A stretch of DNA of 64,000 nucleotides, taken from Sphingobacterium bovistauri. Its GTDB lineage: Bacteria > Bacteroidota > Bacteroidia > Sphingobacteriales > Sphingobacteriaceae. Location of the stretch: NCBI RefSeq assembly GCF_020295405.1, contig NZ_JADEYP010000001.1:1-64000 (forward strand). The letters are read 5' to 3'. A program made the translations under genes and the position numbers. The notes below the pieces were generated by a model, which saw only the letters and a program-made list of their open reading frames with translations, searched no databases and had not been told where the DNA came from. Shown one piece after another: positions 56,335 to 64,000 of this stretch. Positions within the stretch are counted from its first letter, which is position 1. Each line of letters opens with the position of its first letter.

Positions 56335-56745
56335 ATGAGTGAATTGTCCACAAATGCAAGTAAAGCAAGTTCTAAAATGAAAACATTCTTTGGTTGGCTA
56401 TTATTAGTTGTACTCTTAATTTCTGGAGGAATCGTCTATTGGAAATACTATTTTGTATTTGGTGAAGGCGTCAAATCTGGATATTTAAATTATGCCGTCA
56501 AAAAAGGAAATTTGTTCAAGACTTATGAAGGTAAATTGATCCAAGAGGGATTTGGCGGTGGCGGCCGAAGTGGAGTTATTACGAGTAATGAATTTATATT
56601 TTCTGTGGAAAGCGATTCAGTTTATAATATTTTAGAAAGTAATAGTGGTAAATTTTTCGATTTACATTACAAAGAATATAAAGGCGCACTTCCTTGGCGT
56701 GGCAACACCGTTTATGTAGTAGACAGAATTGTTCAAATGAAATAA
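56335..56745 (+). CDS. small conserved membrane protein
   Basis: A 136-residue protein with one membrane segment (about 17-42) and a soluble C-terminal domain carrying EGKLIQEGFGGGGRSG. Homologues in Bacteroidota are commonly labelled '6-phosphogluconate dehydrogenase', but no such fold or site is visible, so I reject that name. It is followed after 13 bases by the T9SS plug-type gene and probably co-transcribed. Function unknown. Confidence 0.7.
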   Translation: MSELSTNASKASSKMKTFFGWLLLVVLLISGGIVYWKYYFVFGEGVKSGYLNYAVKKGNLFKTYEGKLIQEGFGGGGRSGVITSNEFIFSVESDSVYNILESNSGKFFDLHYKEYKGALPWRGNTVYVVDRIVQMK

Positions 56746-56758
56746 CCAAATACTTTAA

Positions 56759-58060
56759 ATGATTCAATATAAATCATTTATTATTAGCATAGTATTATTA
56801 TTAATAAATGTATTTTCTTACGCACAAAGTCGTACTAAAGGGAATGGTAATGTTTTACGGACTCCAAAAAGTACCCTTTTATACGATAATTTTGAATATA
56901 ATAATGCTATAAAATCTGTACGTATAAACTTGAATGATAATGAAGGTTTATTCCCAGTTCTTGAATTAGACAACAGAGATTATCTAACAATATCTTTTGA
57001 TGATTTAAGGGCTGATATTCGATCATTTTATTATAGTATCGAACACTGTAATGCGGACTGGTCATCAAGTCGTGTTCCTGTTATAGATTATCTTATAGGA
57101 TATGAGGAAGATAGAATATACACAATACAGTCTTCAGAAAACACAAAAGTTCCCTATACTCATTATACTTTTAAATTTCCAAATGAAAATATGCGGCCAA
57201 AGATTGCTGGAAATTATCTTTTGAAAGTATATGAAGATGCGGATAAGTCGAGGTTATTATTTTCAAGAAAGTTGTATGTATTAACCAAAAGTGCAGTTTT
57301 GGATATTGAGTTCATACCTTCAATGATGTCAAATCTAAAAGCTGAAAATCAAAAGATTAATATTATAGTTAATTCTTTCAATGATATTGTAAATCCGTCT
57401 ATGAATTTACATATTCGTGCTTTTCAGAATCAACGAATGGATATGTATCAAAAAGTTAACAGCCCCTCTTCTATTTCATCAAAAAAAATCTGCTATACAC
57501 TTCCAAATACATTTGAGTTCAAAGGTAATAATGAGTTTAGAATGATAGATCTAAGAAGTACAAGAAATACTTCCGCAAATGTAAAACGAATTTTCATTGA
57601 CACTATATTTCAAGCTAAATTAGATATTGATGACAATACCTCAGCAACGAAATACTATTTAAAACCTGATGAAAATGGACGTTTTTTTATACGAAATATT
57701 GATTTTGAAATGGAAGATATCCAAAGTGATTATATAAATACACAATTTTCACTTAAAGATTCCGCAAATATTAAAGGAGATATCTACCTTGTAGGTGGAT
57801 TTAATAATTTTAATACAAATTCAAAAAACAAACTAATTTTCAATATAACTGCTAAAGTTTGGGAGACTACCCAATTATTGAAACAAGGCATTTATAACTA
57901 TGAATATGTGTTGAAAAATAATGATAAAATTATTTCTGACAAATTCTCAGGTTCTCATTATGATACAGAAAATGAATACCAAGTTCTATTATACTATAGA
58001 AAACCAGGGACATATTGGGATGAAATAATTGGATTTGTAAATAGTAAAAACACAAAATAA
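56759..58060 (+). CDS. type IX secretion system plug-type protein (DUF5103)
   Basis: A 433-residue secreted protein with a signal peptide (about 1-22, ending YAQ). The DUF5103 N-domain is recognisable from IKSVRINLNDNEGLFPVLELD and the YYSIEHCNADWSSS segment. Proteins of this family plug the SprA translocon of the type IX secretion system on the periplasmic side. No other T9SS gene is in the window, so activity of the system must rest on genes elsewhere. Operon with the small membrane protein and the permease. Confidence 0.88.
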   Translation: MIQYKSFIISIVLLLINVFSYAQSRTKGNGNVLRTPKSTLLYDNFEYNNAIKSVRINLNDNEGLFPVLELDNRDYLTISFDDLRADIRSFYYSIEHCNADWSSSRVPVIDYLIGYEEDRIYTIQSSENTKVPYTHYTFKFPNENMRPKIAGNYLLKVYEDADKSRLLFSRKLYVLTKSAVLDIEFIPSMMSNLKAENQKINIIVNSFNDIVNPSMNLHIRAFQNQRMDMYQKVNSPSSISSKKICYTLPNTFEFKGNNEFRMIDLRSTRNTSANVKRIFIDTIFQAKLDIDDNTSATKYYLKPDENGRFFIRNIDFEMEDIQSDYINTQFSLKDSANIKGDIYLVGGFNNFNTNSKNKLIFNITAKVWETTQLLKQGIYNYEYVLKNNDKIISDKFSGSHYDTENEYQVLLYYRKPGTYWDEIIGFVNSKNTK

Positions 58061-58070
58061 GCTTATTAAA

Positions 58071-59516
58071 GTGGACGAAAACAAAGAAAAGGGACTAAAA
58101 AGAGGATTAAGCAATAGACATATCCAATTGATTGCAATTGGGGGTGCTGTCGGCACAGGTTTATTTTTGGGAATTGGAAAAGCAGCGATATTAGCTGGTC
58201 CATCTGTAATTTTAGGCTATGCGATAGCAGGTATTTTTGCATTTTTCATCCTAAGACAATTAGGTGAAATGATTGTGGATGAACCAGTTTCTGGAAGTTT
58301 CTCATATTTTGCCAATAAATATTGGGGTCCATTCGCCGGCTATGCATCTGGGTGGAACTATTGGGTTCTATATATTCTTGTAAGTATGGCTGAATTGACC
58401 GCTATAGGTATATATATTCAGTTTTGGTGGCCTGAAATACCTTTGTGGGCTTCTAGCCTATTCTTTTTTATTGTTATAAATGCGCTAAACTTGACATCAG
58501 TTAAAGTTTATGGAGAAACTGAATTTTGGTTTTCAATTATCAAAGTTTCTGCAATTATAGCTATGATTATTTTTGGATTATATCTATTAATATCGGGCGC
58601 TGAGGGTGATCAGGCGACTGTACAAAATTTAGTAAATGATGGTGGTTTTTTTCCTAAAGGATGGTTTGAACAGAATCCAGATGGCAGCTTTCAAGGTTTA
58701 TTAGCCGCCCTAGTGATTATTATGTTTTCTTTTGGTGGATTAGAATTGGTAGGTATTACTGCTGCCGAAGCAGAAAATCCAGAAAAAAATATCCCTAAAG
58801 CTACAAATCAAGTATTGATACGCATTCTTATTTTCTATGTTGGTGCATTATTTATCCTTTTTTCTTTAATGCCTTGGAGAACAATTACTGCGGATACAAG
58901 TCCTTTTGTTGCTGTATTTGATATTCTTAACGACAAGAATTTCACTCTTTTTGGCAAAACATATGACTTCATGAGTATCATTGCCAATGTATTAAACATA
59001 ATCGTATTAACAGCTGCATTATCTGTTTATAACAGTTGTGTTTATAGTAATTCACGCATGCTGTATGGCTTGGCTGAACAAGGAAATGCACCGAAATTTT
59101 TAAAGAAATTAAACAAAAATCACGCCCCAGTGGCTGCGTTGATGGTATCAGCTGCTTTTGTAGGTCTTTGTATAATTATCAACAAAATAATGCCAGAGGA
59201 AGCACTTGGCATATTAATGTCGTTAGTGGTGTCATCTTTAGTTATTAACTGGATAATGATTGCTTGGACACATTTACATTTCAAAAAACATAAGATAAAG
59301 GAGAATAAAACAACTAAATTTCCAAGCTTGTTTTATCCGATTAGTAATTATCTAACTCTTTTATTCCTATTTGGAGTATTGGGAATGATGTGGTTGACAG
59401 ATTTGAAGATTTCTGTTGAACTGATTCCTGTTTGGTTACTTTTGCTATATATTAGTTATTATCTTATCAAAGCAAAGAAGGAGAAAAAACTTCATAAAAA
59501 AGAGCTCGAAAATTAA
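58071..59516 (+). CDS. APC-superfamily amino-acid permease
   Basis: A 481-residue twelve-helix permease of the AAT family (CycA/AnsP/ProY type). The first helix GGAVGTGLFLGIGKAA, then GEMIVDEPVSGSFSYFANKYWGP and GGLELVGITAAEAENPEKNIPKA are diagnostic. It imports neutral amino acids by proton symport; the substrate is unresolved. The start is GTG at 58071, ten bases after the upstream stop. Its stop lies in the loop of the terminator. Confidence 0.9.
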   Translation: MDENKEKGLKRGLSNRHIQLIAIGGAVGTGLFLGIGKAAILAGPSVILGYAIAGIFAFFILRQLGEMIVDEPVSGSFSYFANKYWGPFAGYASGWNYWVLYILVSMAELTAIGIYIQFWWPEIPLWASSLFFFIVINALNLTSVKVYGETEFWFSIIKVSAIIAMIIFGLYLLISGAEGDQATVQNLVNDGGFFPKGWFEQNPDGSFQGLLAALVIIMFSFGGLELVGITAAEAENPEKNIPKATNQVLIRILIFYVGALFILFSLMPWRTITADTSPFVAVFDILNDKNFTLFGKTYDFMSIIANVLNIIVLTAALSVYNSCVYSNSRMLYGLAEQGNAPKFLKKLNKNHAPVAALMVSAAFVGLCIIINKIMPEEALGILMSLVVSSLVINWIMIAWTHLHFKKHKIKENKTTKFPSLFYPISNYLTLLFLFGVLGMMWLTDLKISVELIPVWLLLLYISYYLIKAKKEKKLHKKELEN

Positions 59517-59532
59517 TTTCGAGCTCTTTTTT
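59496..59532. terminator. 16-bp bidirectional terminator
   Basis: A perfect 16-bp stem (59496-59511 with 59517-59532) encloses the permease stop codon in its short loop. A-run and T-run arms serve both the permease and convergent trxB. Confidence 0.9.
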
Positions 59533-59550
59533 TATATTATATAATAGTGT

Positions 59551-60510
59551 TTAGTGATCTTCTTTTCCTGCTAAGTATCTTTCAGCCTCTAAAGCTGCCA
59601 TACAACCTGTACTCGCTGCCGTAATCGCTTGACGATACACATTATCCTGAACATCACCTGAAGCAAATACACCTGGAATATTAGTAGCAGTCACATTAGG
59701 TTGTGTAATCAAGTAACCTGTTTCATCCATATCCAAGATTCCTTTGAATAGTTCTGTATTTGGCTTATGACCGATTGCAACGAAAAATCCAGTTACATCT
59801 AAATCAGTAATTGCATTTGTTTGGTTATTCTTGACACGCACACCTGTAACTACTTGACCATCGCCTAAGATTTCTTCTGTCTCTGTATTATATAATATTT
59901 CAATATTTTTAGTATTGGTTACGCGATGATACATGGCTTTAGAAGCGCGGAATTCATCACGACGAACCAACATATATACTTTACGACATAATTTTGCCAA
60001 GTACGTTGCCTCTTCAGCTGCTGTATCACCAGCTCCAACAATAGCCACATCTTGGCCTTTGAAAAAGAAACCATCACAGACAGCACATGCAGATACACCA
60101 AAACCATTGTATTTTTGTTCTGATTCTATACCTAACCATTTTGCAGTAGCACCTGTAGAAATAATTACTGTATCTGCTGAGATAACAGTTTTACCGTCAA
60201 TTTCTACATAATGGATACCACCGTCTTTTGAAAAATCTACTTTTGTAGCATATCCAAAACGAACTTGTGTGCCGAAGCGCTCTGCTTGGTTTTTCAAATC
60301 TTCCATTAATTCAGGTCCAGTAATACCTTTTGGATATCCCGGAAAATTATCTACTTCTGTAGTTTGCGTCAACTGTCCGCCTGGTACAATTCCTGTATAT
60401 ACAACAGGTTTCAAATCAGCACGAGCTGCATATATTGCTGCAGTATAACCTGCAGGTCCAGATCCGATTATCAAACAACTAACATGTTCTGAAACTTGCT
60501 CTTTATTCAT
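59551..60510 (-). CDS. trxB: thioredoxin-disulfide reductase
   Basis: A 319-residue flavoprotein. It has an FAD motif IIGSGPAGYTAA (14-25), PGGQLTQTTEVDNFPG, the redox-active CAVC at 142-145, an NADPH motif VGAGDTAAEEA, and FASGDVQD near the C-terminus. It passes electrons from NADPH to thioredoxin. It lies 18 bases downstream of the exonuclease gene and is likely co-transcribed with it. Confidence 0.96.
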   Translation of the reverse strand: MNKEQVSEHVSCLIIGSGPAGYTAAIYAARADLKPVVYTGIVPGGQLTQTTEVDNFPGYPKGITGPELMEDLKNQAERFGTQVRFGYATKVDFSKDGGIHYVEIDGKTVISADTVIISTGATAKWLGIESEQKYNGFGVSACAVCDGFFFKGQDVAIVGAGDTAAEEATYLAKLCRKVYMLVRRDEFRASKAMYHRVTNTKNIEILYNTETEEILGDGQVVTGVRVKNNQTNAITDLDVTGFFVAIGHKPNTELFKGILDMDETGYLITQPNVTATNIPGVFASGDVQDNVYRQAITAASTGCMAALEAERYLAGKEDH

Positions 60511-60528
60511 TATGTATATTTAGATTTA

Positions 60529-61461
60529 TTATTTACCAAATTTATTTTGCAAACTAGCAAGCATATCATTTGTGATAGGCTTGGGATTATCATCTACTTT
60601 GGGTTTTGACGACTCTGTTTTTATAGCCTTATCGCCCTGTTGCTTTTGTGCGCTTTTTTCATTTTTGTATTCATTCCAAAGTTTTTGGAGGATACGCTTT
60701 GTGTACAATGGAAAATCGCCATTCTGCATCCATGCATAATAACTTGGCTCAGATTCAAAAACATCAGTTAATCTTCTCCCTTTGTGCTTCCCAAAATTAA
60801 TACATACTTCATCCTGCTCATCATATACAAATCTTCCAGCAAAATCAACAGGTTTTGTTAAATTGGTGAATTTATGTAAAGCTTCTACATCATTAATTAC
60901 TGGATAGGAAACCTCTCCATGTTTATCAGTAAAACTTTCATTTTCGTATTTTGTCAACTGTTCCTTCAGCACTTCATATGTTGCACGTACATCATCTTCT
61001 GCCTGATGCGCATTATCCAAGGATTTACCACAGTAAAATTTATAAGCTGCCTTCAAGGTGCGTTGTTCCATCTGATGGAAAATATTTTGAACATCGACGA
61101 AAGAACGACCTTCTAAACTAAAGTCCACTCCTGCTGCCAGAAATTCTTCCATTAACATTGGAACATCAAACTTATTGGAGTTATATCCAGCCAAATCAGC
61201 GTCATTTATAAATTCAGCGATTTCTTTTGCCAAATCTCTAAACTTTGGAGCATCCTTGATGTCTTCATCGTAAATCCCATGGAACATTGACGATTCTGCT
61301 GGAATAGGCATTTCAGGATTTACTCTTCTTGTATATACCTCTTCCGAATTATCTACATTGACTTTCAATATAGATAATTCAACAATTTTGTCTGTAGCGA
61401 TATTAACACCTGTAGTTTCTAAATCGAAAAATGCCAACGGGCGTTTTAATTTTAATTCCAT
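60529..61461 (-). CDS. 3'-5' exonuclease, DnaQ family, with ExoX-type C-domain
   Basis: A 310-residue DEDDh exonuclease. Asp13 and Glu15 (FFDLETTG), Asp99 (YNSNKFD), and His152 with Asp157 (HQAEDD) give the metal-binding set. A C-terminal segment around residue 225 (FGKHKGRRLTDV...YAWMQNGDFP) matches the small DUF3820/exodeoxyribonuclease X C-terminal domain; a Lys-rich tail follows. It probably trims or repairs DNA rather than serving as the polymerase III epsilon subunit. Confidence 0.88.
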   Translation of the reverse strand: MELKLKRPLAFFDLETTGVNIATDKIVELSILKVNVDNSEEVYTRRVNPEMPIPAESSMFHGIYDEDIKDAPKFRDLAKEIAEFINDADLAGYNSNKFDVPMLMEEFLAAGVDFSLEGRSFVDVQNIFHQMEQRTLKAAYKFYCGKSLDNAHQAEDDVRATYEVLKEQLTKYENESFTDKHGEVSYPVINDVEALHKFTNLTKPVDFAGRFVYDEQDEVCINFGKHKGRRLTDVFESEPSYYAWMQNGDFPLYTKRILQKLWNEYKNEKSAQKQQGDKAIKTESSKPKVDDNPKPITNDMLASLQNKFGK

Positions 61462-61509
61462 GAATAAAAAATTATATTTTCATCTATCAATGATGAAAAT
61501 AATTAAAGA

Positions 61510-61544
61510 CAAAAATAAGCAAATACCTACTTAGCACGAACAAA
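61510..61544 (-). promoter_or_regulatory. promoter of the exonuclease-trxB pair
   Basis: TATTTTTG (61517-61510, minus) fits the -7 consensus; a TTTG at 61544-61541 is 23 bases upstream, at the long end for a -33 element. The leader to the ATG at 61461 would be about 45 bases. Confidence 0.4.
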
Positions 61545-61611
61545 CTTTCGTCACAACTCTATTATATAAGATATTTTCAACAAAAGAATGACTTTTGCAA
61601 AAAAATACTAT

Positions 61612-62469
61612 TTAAACTTCTTTATTATAATTCCAGTTTTGTAATTTTTCTTGCAGTATGCGTGATAATTTATTGAAATAACGCTTCTGCTTATACCCCA
61701 TTACCCATTGAATGCCTTGAACAGCATTTGTACAAAACAATTCATCCGCCTTTTTCATCACTTCAGGACTGATTTGTGCTTCCACTACTGAAATATCTTC
61801 ATCAGCAGCCATATCCATTACTACACGGCGCATCACACCATCTATACAACCTTGATTTAGTGCTGGGGTATAAAGTACTTTATCAAAATAAACAAAAATA
61901 TTGGAAGTCAATGCCTCACATAAAAAACCATCTTGATTTAAAATGAAAACGTCGTCGTAATCAAATTTTTTCTTATAATTTCCTGCTAAAACATAAACCA
62001 ACGAATTATTGGATTTCAATTCTGATAAATCACTGAAAGGTTTTTTTATTTCAGTATACAAATCAACAATCAAACCTACTTTCTTATCACGTACTTGAAT
62101 ATCAATTTTCTGAATTTCTAATACATATGCTGGCTTATTGCTTAATGGTGAATAAATACCTGCACCGTCACGATATACACCTAAGCGCACGCGTACACGT
62201 TGACCAACCATATTATTCTTACGAATTAATTCATCTGTAATTTTTTTTATGAAATACTCGTCAAACATGGTATACTGCTCCAACTGAATTTTTTGCATAC
62301 TACGCTGCAATCGTTCTACATGAAAATGTAGAAAACGAATTTCTCCACCTTGATACAGCATTGTCTCGAACAATCCATCACCATAGCGAAAACCACGATT
62401 ATCAACAGCTAATAATTTCGAATCCTCAGGAACTATTGCTCCATTAAAATTAATATAATGTATCGGCAT
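61612..62469 (-). CDS. class IV aminotransferase (PabC/D-amino-acid/branched-chain type)
   Basis: A 285-residue fold-type IV PLP enzyme. DNRGFRYGDGLFETM is the family start, Lys152 (ELKSNNSLVY) the PLP-binding residue, and CEALTSNIFV with a late GVMRRVV are typical. Members include 4-amino-4-deoxychorismate lyase, D-alanine and branched-chain aminotransferases; short length and the GDGLFETM motif lean to the PabC-like group. It follows the pseudouridine synthase by 12 bases. Confidence 0.85.
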   Translation of the reverse strand: MPIHYINFNGAIVPEDSKLLAVDNRGFRYGDGLFETMLYQGGEIRFLHFHVERLQRSMQKIQLEQYTMFDEYFIKKITDELIRKNNMVGQRVRVRLGVYRDGAGIYSPLSNKPAYVLEIQKIDIQVRDKKVGLIVDLYTEIKKPFSDLSELKSNNSLVYVLAGNYKKKFDYDDVFILNQDGFLCEALTSNIFVYFDKVLYTPALNQGCIDGVMRRVVMDMAADEDISVVEAQISPEVMKKADELFCTNAVQGIQWVMGYKQKRYFNKLSRILQEKLQNWNYNKEV

Positions 62470-62481
62470 AAAATATCTTAA

Positions 62482-63516
62482 TTAACTATTAATATGCTCA
62501 GCGTATGCTCTCCATTTATCTATTGCAAGTTGCATATCTTGTGGCATAGGAACTTCAAAATTCATCCGTTTCTTACTAACTGGATGTACAAAACCTAGTA
62601 GACGGGCATGAAGTGCTTGCCTAGGTAGAATAGTAAAACAATTTTCTACGAACTGCCTATATTTATTAAATGCCTGCCCCTTTAAAATTTTATCACCACC
62701 ATACATCGCATCAGCAAACAATGGATGACCTATTGATTTCATATGTGCGCGTATTTGATGTGTTCGCCCTGTTTCCAATTGACATTCTATTAAAGTAACA
62801 TAGCCTAAACGTTCTAGCACCTTATAATGTGTAACAGACCATTTTCCCTTTTCTTCATCTTCATACATGGACATGACGCGACGATCTTTTAAATCACGGC
62901 CAATATATCCTGATACTGTACCATCTTCAGCAATATCTCCCCATACTAGGGCTATATATCGACGATTAATCGTGTGCTCGAAAAACTGTTTTGCCAAGTA
63001 GGTCATTGCCCATTCATTTTTGGCAATAATTACTAGACCAGACGTGTCCTTATCGATTCTATGAACCAAACCAGGACGTCCAGTATTCCCGGCTAAAGTT
63101 GGTAATTGATTCAAATGATAAGTTAATGCATTAACTAATGTACCTGTATAATTATTAAATCCTGGATGTACTACCATACCAGCTTCTTTGTTGACTAGTA
63201 ATACATCATCATCCTCATAAAATATATCTAATGGAATATTCTCTGGATAGACTTCGGTATCGCGAGGTGGATCAGGCAACACCATTGTAACAACATCTAA
63301 AGGCTTGATTTTATAACTTGCCTTTATAGGCTTGCTATTTACTAACACTGACCCAGAATCAATTGCATTCTGAATACGGTTACGAGATGTATTTTCAACT
63401 CTATTCATCAAGAATTTATCCACACGTATCATAGAAACACCTTTTTCGACTACGATACGAATGTGCTCAAATAATTCTTGCTCTTCTTGTTCGATTAATT
63501 CTAAATCTTCGGACAT
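62482..63516 (-). CDS. rluD: RluA-family pseudouridine synthase (RluD type)
   Basis: A synthase of about 344 residues with an N-terminal S4 RNA-binding domain (MIRVDKFLMNRVENTSRNRIQ) and a catalytic domain with GLVHRIDKDTSGL, whose Asp is the catalytic residue, plus LETGRTHQIRAHM. The RluD type modifies 23S rRNA helix 69. I chose the MSEDLELIEQEE start at 63516; the open frame extends nine codons upstream but runs through a TACTTTTG promoter element. Confidence 0.93.
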   Translation of the reverse strand: MSEDLELIEQEEQELFEHIRIVVEKGVSMIRVDKFLMNRVENTSRNRIQNAIDSGSVLVNSKPIKASYKIKPLDVVTMVLPDPPRDTEVYPENIPLDIFYEDDDVLLVNKEAGMVVHPGFNNYTGTLVNALTYHLNQLPTLAGNTGRPGLVHRIDKDTSGLVIIAKNEWAMTYLAKQFFEHTINRRYIALVWGDIAEDGTVSGYIGRDLKDRRVMSMYEDEEKGKWSVTHYKVLERLGYVTLIECQLETGRTHQIRAHMKSIGHPLFADAMYGGDKILKGQAFNKYRQFVENCFTILPRQALHARLLGFVHPVSKKRMNFEVPMPQDMQLAIDKWRAYAEHINS

Positions 63517-63520
63517 ATTA

Positions 63521-63528
63521 CAAAAGTA
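63521..63528 (-). promoter_or_regulatory. rluD: -7 promoter element directly before rluD
   Basis: TACTTTTG on the minus strand fits TAnnTTTG and ends 4 bases before the ATG at 63516. A -33 element at normal spacing was not found. If used, the mRNA would be leaderless. Confidence 0.4.
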
Positions 63529-63638
63529 CAGGAAATAAGCCAAAATCTATTAACTTTGAACAGCCCAAAAAGCAAAATCATTGATTATATACGGATTATG
63601 TTTTTAGGATGATTTTTAAAATAAAATGAGTGTTTTTC

Positions 63639-64000
63639 ATGCATATTTATAGTCCTGAGCAGAAGATTGAACATCCTCTTTATAGTTTGAAAAATCTAGA
63701 GGTTTACCTAAAAAGAGATGATATGATTCATCCATTCATATCAGGTAATAAGTGGCGGAAATTAAAATATAATCTGGAAAGAGCAAAGAGAGAAAATAAA
63801 TCAATCATAGTAACATTTGGAGGGGCTTGGTCTAACCACTTACTAGCTACAGCCTGCGCTGGTGCTACATATCAATATAAAACTATCTCTTTTGTTAGAG
63901 GAGAAGATATATCTAATCCTGTGTTAGACATGTGTAAACTCTTTGGTATGGAATTGAGATTTATTTCTCGCGAAGAGTATAAAGATAAGAATCTCCTATT
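63639..64000 (+). CDS. ACC deaminase/D-cysteine desulfhydrase family protein (cut by window end)
   Basis: The first 120 codons of a PLP enzyme of fold type II. The N-terminus MHIYSPEQKIEHPLYSL leads to LKRDDMIHPFISGNKWRKLKYN, where the Lys of GNK is the PLP-binding residue, and then TFGGAWSNHLLATA, which binds the phosphate. These are marks of the ACC deaminase/D-cysteine desulfhydrase group. Divergent from rluD. The 3' part lies outside the window. Confidence 0.88.
   Translation, partial: MHIYSPEQKIEHPLYSLKNLEVYLKRDDMIHPFISGNKWRKLKYNLERAKRENKSIIVTFGGAWSNHLLATACAGATYQYKTISFVRGEDISNPVLDMCKLFGMELRFISREEYKDKNLL

Noticed and set aside
56335-56745. Label '6-phosphogluconate dehydrogenase' for the small membrane protein
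   Set aside because: The protein has 136 residues, one membrane segment and no NADP-binding or 6PGDH motif; the label appears to be a propagated error.

Overview
The window is AT-rich chromosomal DNA of a Bacteroidota bacterium, most likely of the Sphingobacteriaceae type. The evidence is a SusC/SusD pair with a one-component sensor/regulator, TonB-linked outer-membrane and lipoprotein signals, a type IX secretion plug protein, a fused CusA-TolC efflux pump preceded by a DUF6660 protein, PnuT under a TPP riboswitch, and several TAnnTTTG (-7) promoter elements. The genus is an inference. No tRNA, rRNA, insertion sequence, phage gene or CRISPR array was recognised.

Layout. 1-2.2 kb: alpha/beta hydrolase, small c-type cytochrome, OmpA-type barrel. 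2.4-6.7 kb: sbcD-sbcC. 6.75-8.6 kb: a TPP riboswitch leading pnuT and an acyl-CoA-dehydrogenase-fold flavoprotein. 8.6-14.4 kb: mqo, fabG-type reductase, LuxE-like protein, a lipoprotein, a zinc peptidase and a PhnA-like protein. 14.4-20.6 kb: heavy-metal efflux operon (DUF6660, CusA-TolC fusion, CusB-like adaptor). 20.7-31.3 kb: polysaccharide utilisation locus (sensor-HTH regulator, SusC, SusD, SGNH/DUF4886 lipoprotein, GH144-like lipoprotein), followed by a hybrid histidine kinase. 33.4-42.3 kb: L-fucose catabolic operon on the minus strand (FucP, mutarotase, UxaA-type dehydratase, GH29 fucosidase, two SDR dehydrogenases, FAH-family hydrolase, lactonase) with a divergent AraC regulator and a 21-bp tandem repeat between them. 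42.4-44.3 kb: a decayed NamZ/GH171 pseudogene and a GH43_24-like galactanase. 44.4-64 kb: mostly core functions (M16 peptidases, hemF, gpsA, acetyltransferase, WbqC-like, LpxL-like acyltransferase, glycosyltransferase, ligA, dapA, T9SS plug protein, amino-acid permease, trxB, exonuclease, class IV aminotransferase, RluD-type pseudouridine synthase), ending in a cut-off ACC-deaminase/D-cysteine-desulfhydrase-like gene.

Genes working together. The fucose cluster can be read as a complete non-phosphorylating route: fucose release (GH29), uptake (FucP), anomer interconversion, oxidation to the lactone, hydrolysis, dehydration, a second oxidation and final cleavage. The PUL plus GH144-like enzyme suggests uptake and cutting of a beta-1,2-glucan-like polymer. 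The efflux genes form a complete tripartite pump in two polypeptides.

Least explained signals: the TPP-controlled flavoprotein; a 36-bp sequence repeated exactly next to two terminator hairpins at 49.57 and 49.71 kb; a fucose dehydrogenase-like SDR with Asn in place of the catalytic Lys; the NamZ remnant; and several -7 promoter elements placed 4-6 bases before start codons, which suggest leaderless mRNAs.
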